A stretch of DNA of 64,000 nt, from assembly GCA_002706765.1 (NCBI GenBank), contig PAJV01000066.1, forward strand, positions 62,001 to 126,000, in the 5' to 3' direction. Below, one piece after another: positions 45,601-52,752 of the stretch. Position numbers and translations under genes: made by a program. The notes under the pieces are model-generated. The model was not told the DNA's origin, ran no database searches, and was given only the letters and a program-made list of their open reading frames with translations. The DNA comes from Gimesia sp. (GTDB lineage Bacteria > Planctomycetota > Planctomycetia > Planctomycetales > Planctomycetaceae). Every line of letters begins with the position of its first letter. Position 1 is the first letter of the stretch.

Positions 45601-46599
45601 ATGAAACCAACATATGAGTGCTGCGCAAAACGTGAGCGCGGCTTCACCTTGATCGAACTGCTCGTGGTGATTGCCATCATCGCCATTCTGATCGCCCTGC
45701 TGCTGCCTGCCGTCCAACAGGCGCGCGAAGCAGCCCGGCGGAGCCAGTGTAAAAACAATCTCAAACAGCTGGGCCTGGCCCTGCATAACTATGAATCGAC
45801 GCATCGCGTCTTTCCACCCGGCGGACTGGGATACCCGTATGTCTGGTCGTCTCACGCACACCTGCTCCCCTTTGTGGACCAGGCGAATCTGCAGAACCAG
45901 TTCAATTACGATGTTCCGCCACTCAATGCTTTCAACTCCGGAAGTTTTGACGCTACGGAGGTCGGAAAAAACGACACGGCGGCCCGCGTCAGCCTGCCGC
46001 TGATGGTCTGCCCCAGTGATAAAGATGCCGTCCCCGGATCGGACTACGCCGGCATCAGCTATCCCGCGTGTGCCGGTTCGGGCCTGAATGGTTCAGCAAC
46101 AACCGATGATGGATCGATCAGCAATGCGGACGGCATCATCTTTTCGCAGTCCCAGATCCGCTTCCGCGATGTGACCGATGGAACCAGTAATACAATCGCG
46201 TTTGGCGAACAATTGATCGGAGACGGGCAAAACAGTGCGCCCCCCACCGGCAACTATCGCTTCCGCGTCGTGGAACTCTCGGCGGGAACACAGACCACTC
46301 CTGCCGCCTGTACTGCCGCTGCCGCACCGGCCTGGTCCGGTCAACGGGGTGCCAAGTGGGTCAACGGGCATCTGGCGGACACGATGTATAACCACTGGTA
46401 CGGGCCCAACTCTTCGAACCCCGACTGTCAGAACGGCTATCACAACTATGCACTGGTCAGTGCCCGCAGTGCCCATGTGGGTGGTGTGCAGGTGGCGCTG
46501 GTGGATGGCAGCTGTCGTTTTGTCGGCGAGAACATCAATACCGATCTCTGGCGTGCACTCGCGACCCGGGCCGGCGGCGAAGTGATTGGTGAATTTTAA
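45601..46599 (+). CDS. DUF1559 prepilin-like protein
   Basis: A 332-residue DUF1559 prepilin. Leader KRERG|FTLIE (cleavage after G14), standard pilin helix, [35 protein letters not shown], and C-terminal HVGGVQVALVDGSCRFVGE. The head carries an insertion with several Cys/Ala-rich turns (PACAGSGLNG, AACTAAAAPAW). AGGAG seven bases upstream settles the ATG. It lies between the Cys-rich protein and a DUF4198 protein; a terminator separates it from the latter. The N-terminal MKPTYECCAK is unusual in having two Cys before the cleavage site. Confidence 0.93.
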   Translation: MKPTYECCAKRERGFTLIELLVVIAIIAILIALLLPAVQQAREAARRSQCKNNLKQLGLALHNYESTHRVFPPGGLGYPYVWSSHAHLLPFVDQANLQNQFNYDVPPLNAFNSGSFDATEVGKNDTAARVSLPLMVCPSDKDAVPGSDYAGISYPACAGSGLNGSATTDDGSISNADGIIFSQSQIRFRDVTDGTSNTIAFGEQLIGDGQNSAPPTGNYRFRVVELSAGTQTTPAACTAAAAPAWSGQRGAKWVNGHLADTMYNHWYGPNSSNPDCQNGYHNYALVSARSAHVGGVQVALVDGSCRFVGENINTDLWRALATRAGGEVIGEF

Positions 46600-46610
46600 A
46601 CGGTCTCAGT

Positions 46611-46650
46611 TCATCCGGGCTGACCATGGGTTGGCCCGGATGACTTTTTT
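46611..46650 (+). terminator. Rho-independent terminator after the 45601 prepilin gene
   Basis: TCATCCGGGC (46611-46620) and GCCCGGATGA (46634-46643) form a ten-base perfect stem, followed by C and six T. The ribosome binding site of the next gene starts one base after the T-run, so some read-through into the DUF4198 gene is likely and the terminator may work as an attenuator. Confidence 0.85.
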
Positions 46651-46664
46651 AAGAGGAATCCAAC

Positions 46665-47465
46665 ATGAAAACATTACTCTATTCGCTGCTGACCCTGTGT
46701 CTGTCTGCCTCATTCGCAGCCGCCCATGATACGTGGGTGGAAACGAATACGAATCTGATCCGGGCGCGGGACGCGGTATACATCAATCTGAAGCTGGGCA
46801 ATCATGGAAATCACCATCGTGATTTTAAAATTGCCAGCAAGATCGACCTGGATGGCTGCAGTCTGAATGTCATCGACCCTGCCGGAAAAACGTACGATCT
46901 GATCAGCGAACTGACAGATACCGGCTACGCCCCCAAGGAAGGCTTCTGGCGCGGCAAGTTCGTGCCAGTCAAGCCGGGCCTCTACACGGTGGCGCATTCA
47001 CTGGACCGGGTCGTCAATCATGGCAAACCGGTTCGCGCGATTAAAAGCGCGAAGACCTTTTTCGTCGTCAGCGCCAAACTGGATCAGACGCCTTTAGAAA
47101 ATCCCGGGTTTGACCGGGCACTGGGGCATCCACTGGAACTGGTACCCGTACTGAATCCCGTGACGCCCATGGGACCGGGCAAGCCTCTGAAAGTCCGCGT
47201 GGATTTCAAAGGCAAACCCCTGGCCAACACGGTCGTCTCGTTTGTTCCCCAGGGCGAAACTCTCAAAGAGGGTTTCGATGAACAGTACGAAAGCAAAACC
47301 GACGCCGCGGGGCTCGCGTCGTTCACCCCCAAAACGGGCAATCAGTATCTGGTCGTCGTGCACCATCTGGCGGAAGACGAATCGTCGGCTGACTACCAGG
47401 AGACCGCCTACGCAGCCACGCTGACGGTCTTTGTACCCGAAGTCTGCCCCTGCTGTGGCGACTGA
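46665..47465 (+). CDS. DUF4198 (NikM/NikK-like) exported protein
   Basis: A 266-residue exported protein. A signal peptide (1-20, SFAAA) leaves a mature N-terminus beginning HDTWVE, and a mature N-terminal His is a hallmark of the DUF4198 proteins linked to nickel/cobalt uptake. Two beta-sandwich regions follow: GFWRGKFVPVKPGLYTVAHSLD and PLKVRVDFKGKPLANTVVSFVP. The C-terminus ends with a CPCCGD motif that could bind a metal. AGAGGA precedes ATG 46665. It follows a Cys-rich protein and a prepilin, and a strong terminator follows. No transporter gene is adjacent. Confidence 0.85.
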   Translation: MKTLLYSLLTLCLSASFAAAHDTWVETNTNLIRARDAVYINLKLGNHGNHHRDFKIASKIDLDGCSLNVIDPAGKTYDLISELTDTGYAPKEGFWRGKFVPVKPGLYTVAHSLDRVVNHGKPVRAIKSAKTFFVVSAKLDQTPLENPGFDRALGHPLELVPVLNPVTPMGPGKPLKVRVDFKGKPLANTVVSFVPQGETLKEGFDEQYESKTDAAGLASFTPKTGNQYLVVVHHLAEDESSADYQETAYAATLTVFVPEVCPCCGD

Positions 47466-47499
47466 TGATTGCTGCTTGCTCATGGAAGCAAATTGAGAT

Positions 47500-47538
47500 A
47501 ACGCGGCAGGAAGCACAATTGCTTCTGCCGCGTTTTTT
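47500..47538 (+). terminator. Rho-independent terminator after the DUF4198 gene
   Basis: AACGCGGCAGGAAGC (47500-47514) pairs with GCTTCTGCCGCGTT (47521-47534) with one bulged base, followed by T-rich sequence to 47538. Very stable stem. Confidence 0.85.
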
Positions 47539-47632
47539 CTTTGAACGGAGCAATTCTTTAAACAATAAAGTCAACCAGACTCATCACTTACTCTATAGAC
47601 GTCTGACTGGCTGCAGCCCCTGCAAATGCACA

Positions 47633-47661
47633 TTGACGTAGTTTGACAGCAAACTTAGGAT
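47633..47661 (+). promoter_or_regulatory. Promoter for the double-DUF4159 gene
   Basis: TTGACG (47633-47638) and TAGGAT (47656-47661) are 17 bases apart. Transcription would begin about 87 bases ahead of ATG 47755. A second TTGACA at 47643 has no matching -10 box. Confidence 0.6.
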
Positions 47662-47754
47662 GCGGCTCATCGCGATAAACAGAACAGGCTGACAAGGAAA
47701 TAAATGCTGGAACGGAACGCGTTCGCCACGGCAGCATATTGAAACGGTGTGAGC

Positions 47755-50154
47755 ATGCATGATCGACAAGCTACAGTACGATTTATTCGCATCGTATTAA
47801 TCTGCTGGACGGTGGCGGTGGGATTCTTCGCATTCACTCCGGTTCTGCAGGCAGAAAATATCACCCGCGAACATGTGCTGACTTCGATCGAAAAAGCAAA
47901 ACACTTTCTCTTGCAACAACAGCAGCCCGACGGAACCTGGCAACTGGCCGGCCACCCCGAACAGACGGTGGTGCTGACCAGCTTCACCCTGCACACCCTG
48001 CTCCATGCGGGCATGATGGCGGACAATGCCGAAATTCAAAGAGGGTTGCAGTGGCTCCGAAAACAGGACCCCGTCAAAACACACGAAATTTCGTTGATGC
48101 TAGAAACGCTGGCAGCTGCCCGCGAAGCGGAACGCGACCTGCCGCTGATGAATCGATTGACGCAAAAGCTGGAAGCGGGAAAGTCCCGCGGGACGAATGA
48201 TGGTGCCTGGAGTTTCGGTGGCGGAGAGACTTCCAATTATGCTCACTTTGCAGCGTTAGGACTTTACGAAGCCGCCCAACAGGGAGTGCCCGTTCAAACA
48301 GAGACCTGGCAGCGGGCCCGCAATCACTGGCTGGGTCGACAGAACCGGGACGGGGGCTGGGGATCACAGGGGAGTGGTTTCAGCCGGGGTGGCATCACGG
48401 CAGCGGGAATCGCTTACCTGGTGACGACTGAAAACCTGCTCCGCAGTCAGCAGATCGAAACGAACGCGGACGGTTCACCCCGGTGTTGCGGCGAGGCCTT
48501 CCAGGACGAAGCGGTCGCAACAGGCTGTCGCTGGCTGGGAGATCACTTCACGGTGACACACAACCCGAGTACCGATGCCAATTCAGATGGATCGATCGGT
48601 TACCTGTATTATCTGTACTGCCTGGAGCGGGTGGGCCGTTTGACGGGACGACGTTATTTCACCAGCCAGTCCGGCAAACAGTTTGACTGGTATCGCGCAG
48701 GCGCGCAGTATCTGATCGCACATCAGAATCCCATCACCGGAGCCTGGGTCGGCGCCCCTGCCCTGCTGGAAGATTGTCCGATACTCGCCACTGACTATGC
48801 TTTGCACTTCCTCTCCCGGGGATTGACGCCGGTACTGGCCGGGAAGCTCAAGTGGGATGGCGCGCCTGATGCAGCCCCTGATTCGATTGACTATACGCCG
48901 CAGGATGTCTGGAATCTGGCACGTTATACCAGCCGACTGCAAGACTGGCCGCAACAACTTACCTGGCAGTCCGTTGATATGAATCGGGCAGACGCCGAGG
49001 ATCTCAATCAGTGTCCGCTGCTGATTCTGGATGTAGCGAATGTAAACCGTTTCACTCCCAATCAGATTTCTCAGCTGAAAACCTATCTGCAGGATGGTGG
49101 GTGCCTGTTCGCACTGGGCGGTTGTCAAAGTGCTTCTCCTGATGCCGCCATGCAACAGTTGATTTCAAAACTGTATCCTGCAGGTGAAGTCGAACTCCGC
49201 AAGCTGGAGCGGACACATCCTGTCTACCGCAGCGAATTTCGCCTGCTCGATCTGAAAACCGGTGATCCGCTGGTGGAGCTGTGGGGAGCCGAGACCGGCT
49301 GCCGCACATCCATATTCTATTCACCCGACGATCTGGGCTGCCTGTGGGATAAATGGACGACACTGTCTCTACCCAACCGTCCGCGGGCACTGGAAACCAG
49401 TATAAACCGCACCCTGCATGTGGGTGTGAACGTCGCTGCGCTGGCGTCGGGTCGCGTGCTCATCAAGGAACTCGGCCCGGAAAATGTAACTGAGACCGCG
49501 TCGACTGCAGAACGGATTGAGCATCGGCTGTTGAACATCGCTCAAATCCGTGCTTCGGCAGAATGGGATGCCGCCCCGCATGCATTGCGAAAACTGCTGC
49601 GTGCCCTGAATCAGGTTTCCGGTAGCCAGTTCGCATCGAATCCCAGCAGTGTCTCCCTTTCCGATCCCCGGCTGTTCAAACATCCGCTGTTGCATCTGCA
49701 CGGTCGCTCTGGTTTTGTCCTCAGCCCGGAAGATCAACGAATATTAAAAACTCACCTGCTGCAGGGAGGCGTGCTGTTTGCCGATGCCTGCTGTGGTGCA
49801 GACGATTTTGATGCCAGCTTTCGCCGACTGGCAGAGCAGCTGTTCCCGACTCAAAAGCTGGAACGGATTCCCGCTGATCACGAACTGTTTTCCACGAAAA
49901 CCGGTTACGATTTGCGACAGGTCCATTTCCGTAAACCGCTTGACCTGCAGACCGACTCGACTGAGGTACGCGTTCAAATCGTCGAACCTGTCGTTGAAGG
50001 CATCAAGGTCGATGAGCGTTATGTCATCCTCTACAGCCCCTGCGATCTGAGCTGCGCGATCGAACACGGCGACAAAATCACCTGTGCCGGCTACACCGAA
50101 ACAGACGCGATTCGCCTGGGCCTGAATATCGTCTGGTATTCGCTGCTGCATTGA
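47755..50154 (+). CDS. Exported terpenoid-cyclase-like toroid with two DUF4159 domains
   Basis: A 799-residue exported protein. After a signal peptide (about 1-33, ending LQAENI) comes an alpha/alpha-toroid like prenyltransferase/squalene-cyclase repeats, about residues 35-380: LLQQQQPDGTWQLAG, NDGAWSFGGGETSNYAHFAALGLYEA, WLGRQNRDGGWGS with QDGxW-type motifs. Two DUF4159 domains follow, about 382-580 and 584-799, each with the family pattern (PLLILDVANV with LKTYLQDGGCLFALGGC; PLLHLHGRSG with LKTHLLQGGVLFADACCGAD). DUF4159 is planctomycete-rich and of unknown role. The in-frame GTG at 47749 is six bases upstream; ATG 47755 is preferred. It is unlikely to be a true cyclase since the key Asp motif was not seen. 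Confidence 0.82.
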   Translation: MHDRQATVRFIRIVLICWTVAVGFFAFTPVLQAENITREHVLTSIEKAKHFLLQQQQPDGTWQLAGHPEQTVVLTSFTLHTLLHAGMMADNAEIQRGLQWLRKQDPVKTHEISLMLETLAAAREAERDLPLMNRLTQKLEAGKSRGTNDGAWSFGGGETSNYAHFAALGLYEAAQQGVPVQTETWQRARNHWLGRQNRDGGWGSQGSGFSRGGITAAGIAYLVTTENLLRSQQIETNADGSPRCCGEAFQDEAVATGCRWLGDHFTVTHNPSTDANSDGSIGYLYYLYCLERVGRLTGRRYFTSQSGKQFDWYRAGAQYLIAHQNPITGAWVGAPALLEDCPILATDYALHFLSRGLTPVLAGKLKWDGAPDAAPDSIDYTPQDVWNLARYTSRLQDWPQQLTWQSVDMNRADAEDLNQCPLLILDVANVNRFTPNQISQLKTYLQDGGCLFALGGCQSASPDAAMQQLISKLYPAGEVELRKLERTHPVYRSEFRLLDLKTGDPLVELWGAETGCRTSIFYSPDDLGCLWDKWTTLSLPNRPRALETSINRTLHVGVNVAALASGRVLIKELGPENVTETASTAERIEHRLLNIAQIRASAEWDAAPHALRKLLRALNQVSGSQFASNPSSVSLSDPRLFKHPLLHLHGRSGFVLSPEDQRILKTHLLQGGVLFADACCGADDFDASFRRLAEQLFPTQKLERIPADHELFSTKTGYDLRQVHFRKPLDLQTDSTEVRVQIVEPVVEGIKVDERYVILYSPCDLSCAIEHGDKITCAGYTETDAIRLGLNIVWYSLLH

Positions 50155-50287
50155 GACTGTTGCAGATACTCGCAGTGAGCGACAGCCGATGGAAGCAACT
50201 CGTCTTCATTGAAAAATCGAGCTTTGAACTTCAAGATCTGTAGTGATACAATAAAAAAAACGGGTTTCACTTTGACGGAATGACTCC

Positions 50288-50680
50288 ATGCAAACCAATC
50301 TGACGCGCAACCGGTTGTCTGAGATCAAAGTGCCAGCTGTTTTCAGAACGGCCAGGGCATTCTTGTCACGCCCCGAGACACAGTTACGCCTGGTGATTTA
50401 CGCGCAGTGTCTGTTTACCGTCCTGTTATTCTGCCTGGTGCATGTTGGCTTTCGAACTCTCATTCCTTTTCTGCAGGCCCATCAGGCCATGTATTACTGG
50501 GTGCAGTTTCTCTCCCTGGTGCCGGTGATTTCGGTCTGTTTTGGCGTGGCGTTTCTGCTGCTGTTTGGCACACGTCAATACCCGGTGGGAGAGTCGTGGC
50601 TCTGCTTTATCGTTTACGCCGCCAACTTTGCCGCCGCGATGGCGTTCCTGCACGCACTGCGCTTCGCTGATCTGCTCTGA
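50288..50680 (+). CDS. Small three-segment membrane protein
   Basis: A 130-residue protein with three predicted membrane segments (LVIYAQCLFTVLLFCLVHVGF, VQFLSLVPVISVCFGVAFLLLF and WLCFIVYAANFAAAMAFLHAL) after a short basic cytoplasmic tail. I do not recognise the family. It follows the DUF4159 gene by about 130 bases and precedes a convergent small membrane protein. Codon use is normal for the window. Start ATG 50288 has no strong ribosome binding site. Confidence 0.7.
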   Translation: MQTNLTRNRLSEIKVPAVFRTARAFLSRPETQLRLVIYAQCLFTVLLFCLVHVGFRTLIPFLQAHQAMYYWVQFLSLVPVISVCFGVAFLLLFGTRQYPVGESWLCFIVYAANFAAAMAFLHALRFADLL

Positions 50681-50710
50681 AAACAATCAGGGGCTGTGCG
50701 TTGCGGACTG

Positions 50711-51097
50711 TTATTTTTCTTCCAGAACCATCCAGTCGGGCAGCGGAATCGCTTTGCTGCGGGCGACCAGTAACAGGATGCCAATCACAATCACCAGGGT
50801 TGGCACTTCCACGTCCAGCGTAATACGGCCGGTCTGACGCAGGACAGACAGGCAGCTGGCGATGATGAAAAAGGGACCGATCAGCACCGTCGATTTATCA
50901 ATGCCACTGACGGCAAACGACAGAACTCCCACCACGGCCAGACCCAGCGTCCAGATCCAGTTGATGCCGGGCACGATGCCCAGTGTCGTCAACAGCCAGC
51001 CTGTTCCAATACCGATGATCAGCAGAGGGAGGATCAGGGTTTTCCGGTCGGAAGTCGATTTAGTGGTTTTCGCAATCGTCGAAGTTGACTCGTGCAT
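50711..51097 (-). CDS. LiaF/DUF5668-like small membrane protein
   Basis: A 128-residue protein with a Ser/Thr-rich cytoplasmic tail and about four hydrophobic segments (LPLLIIGIGTGWLLTTLGIVPG, IWTLGLAVVGVLSFAVSGID, LIGPFFIIASCLSVLRQTG and VPTLVIVIGILLLVARS). The GxGxGWLLxxLGIxPGINWxW pattern is like the LiaF-type/DUF5668 membrane domains. Role unknown; such domains occur beside envelope-stress regulators in other bacteria, but none is adjacent here. Start ATG 51097. Confidence 0.72.
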   Translation of the reverse strand: MHESTSTIAKTTKSTSDRKTLILPLLIIGIGTGWLLTTLGIVPGINWIWTLGLAVVGVLSFAVSGIDKSTVLIGPFFIIASCLSVLRQTGRITLDVEVPTLVIVIGILLLVARSKAIPLPDWMVLEEK

Positions 51098-51386
51098 GGC
51101 GCTGTCTTTCTATCTTCAGGAGTAAGGAAAACGGCTTTACTTCTCTGAAAGGCGTCGCGCGGTAGAAAACATCACGGTCGATGTAGATCAATATTTCAGA
51201 ATTCTGCAAACAGCGGTAAAATCGCTGAGTTCATTTTCTTGAGAGGACCAGAAATCCCGGATTCTGAGAAGTTGCAGTGTTAAACAGGGACTGTATTTTG
51301 AAGGGATTCTGCTACAATCCGCGGCGTGGAGCCCTCGAAAAGCTCCCTTTACATGGATCGTGTTATCGTTACGGAAGGGAGTCGTC

Positions 51387-52685
51387 GTGCTGAAATCGCT
51401 GTGGGCTGATAAAAATCGCTTCTGGCAGAGCGTGGTGATCACGCTGGGAGTCGTCATTGCGATCATCCAGTTTGTCCAGATCGCGAAAAAAAATCCGGGT
51501 GATTTTCATCTGCACTGGCGCTCGGGGGAATTGATCGCGACCGGCGAATTTCTCTACCTCAACAATCACAATTATCCCTATCCGCCCTTCTGGGGTTTCG
51601 TGCATGCGCCGCTGGCCAGCTTCTCGATGCAGACGGCTTATCTGCTGATCTACCCGATTTTTTTCATCGCCCTGTTTCTGTTAATCTGGATCTTAAACCG
51701 CATGAGTGAAAGTCATTTCCCTCTGCTGCGGAACCAGTTGTTCTGGGTTGTGACGGCGGCGATTTTTCTGTCCAGTCGCTACCTGATCAGGGACATGCTG
51801 GAGTGTGGCGTGAACCTGGCCTTAGTGGCGTTCTCGTGGCTGGGGGTCTATCTCTGGACCAGGAAAAAGGAACTCTGGGGCAGCATTCCCCTCGGGTTCG
51901 CGATGGCCCTCAAATGCACGCCTTCGCTGTTCTGGGTGTATTTCATTCTCAAGCGGGAATGGAAAATGGCAATCTATACGTTCCTGGCGGCTGCGTTTTT
52001 CACGCTCTCACCCATGTTCAAACTGGGTTACACAGAATACCGCCGGACCTTTGAGCACTGGGCAAAAAATGTCGAGAAAGGCATGCTGGAACCCAACCCG
52101 ATCCGCTGGATGGGAGGCGAGATCCCACTGGCCAACATGTCGTTCAAACCCTCGCTGGCCCGCTACCTGATGCACTATCCCAAAGAACATGAAGCCCGAC
52201 TGGATTCGCCGTTGTATATTGATTTTCTGGATCTCTCGCCGCAAACGTCGCTGCGGATCATTAAAGCGGTCATGCTCTGCTTTCTGGTATTTATTGGCTG
52301 GAAATTTCGCAGGCATTATGACGACCGCAACGACGAACGCATTTTGTGGGAGTGCGCAATCATCTCCATCATGATACTGCTGTACTCCCCTGTCACCTGG
52401 GGGCAGCACTGCGTCGGAATTTTTCCGGGCATGTACCTGCTGCTGCGTTGTGCCACGAGTCGTCAGAATTTCACAAAGCCATTGAAAATCGGCATCGGCC
52501 TGTTTGTGTTTCTGATTCTGATTCTGAACCGTACTTTTATCGGCAAGTTTTACAGCGAAGTGATGAGCACCTATCACATCGCCACGTATGCCTTTATCGG
52601 CATCATCTTCTTTCTATTGAGCCGCCATCAAAGTGTGACACGGAGGGAAGCTGAGAAAGAGAAACCGTCGACACCCGAAACTTAA
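51387..52685 (+). CDS. GT87-type polyprenol-phosphate mannosyltransferase-like protein
   Basis: A 432-residue polytopic membrane protein with about ten membrane segments, resembling the GT87 family of polyprenyl-phosphate-dependent mannosyltransferases (GT-C fold). It has FHLHWRSGELIATGEFLY near the N-terminus, where GT-C enzymes keep acidic residues in the first extracytoplasmic loop, then YPYPPFWGFVHAPL and ALKCTPSLFWVYFILKREWK. The start is GTG 51387, with AAGGGAG six bases upstream; an earlier GTG at 51360 is less well placed. It may decorate a surface polysaccharide or glycoprotein. No partner genes are adjacent. Confidence 0.8.
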   Translation: MLKSLWADKNRFWQSVVITLGVVIAIIQFVQIAKKNPGDFHLHWRSGELIATGEFLYLNNHNYPYPPFWGFVHAPLASFSMQTAYLLIYPIFFIALFLLIWILNRMSESHFPLLRNQLFWVVTAAIFLSSRYLIRDMLECGVNLALVAFSWLGVYLWTRKKELWGSIPLGFAMALKCTPSLFWVYFILKREWKMAIYTFLAAAFFTLSPMFKLGYTEYRRTFEHWAKNVEKGMLEPNPIRWMGGEIPLANMSFKPSLARYLMHYPKEHEARLDSPLYIDFLDLSPQTSLRIIKAVMLCFLVFIGWKFRRHYDDRNDERILWECAIISIMILLYSPVTWGQHCVGIFPGMYLLLRCATSRQNFTKPLKIGIGLFVFLILILNRTFIGKFYSEVMSTYHIATYAFIGIIFFLLSRHQSVTRREAEKEKPSTPET

Positions 52686-52715
52686 CCTGTTCCCGGAGTC
52701 ACTGGAACATCTCCC

Positions 52716-52752
52716 AGGCACCTAGACCGACAATAAAGCGTATCCGGTGCCT
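52716..52752. terminator. Hairpin between convergent genes
   Basis: AGGCACC (52716-52722) and GGTGCCT (52746-52752) form a seven-base stem across the junction of the glycosyltransferase gene and the first thioredoxin-tailed gene, and may stop both transcripts. The loop is 23 bases. Confidence 0.4.

Noticed and set aside
47755-48900. True squalene-hopene cyclase
   Set aside because: The toroid has QDGxW-like repeats but the acidic catalytic motif of cyclases was not found, and the protein continues into two DUF4159 domains.
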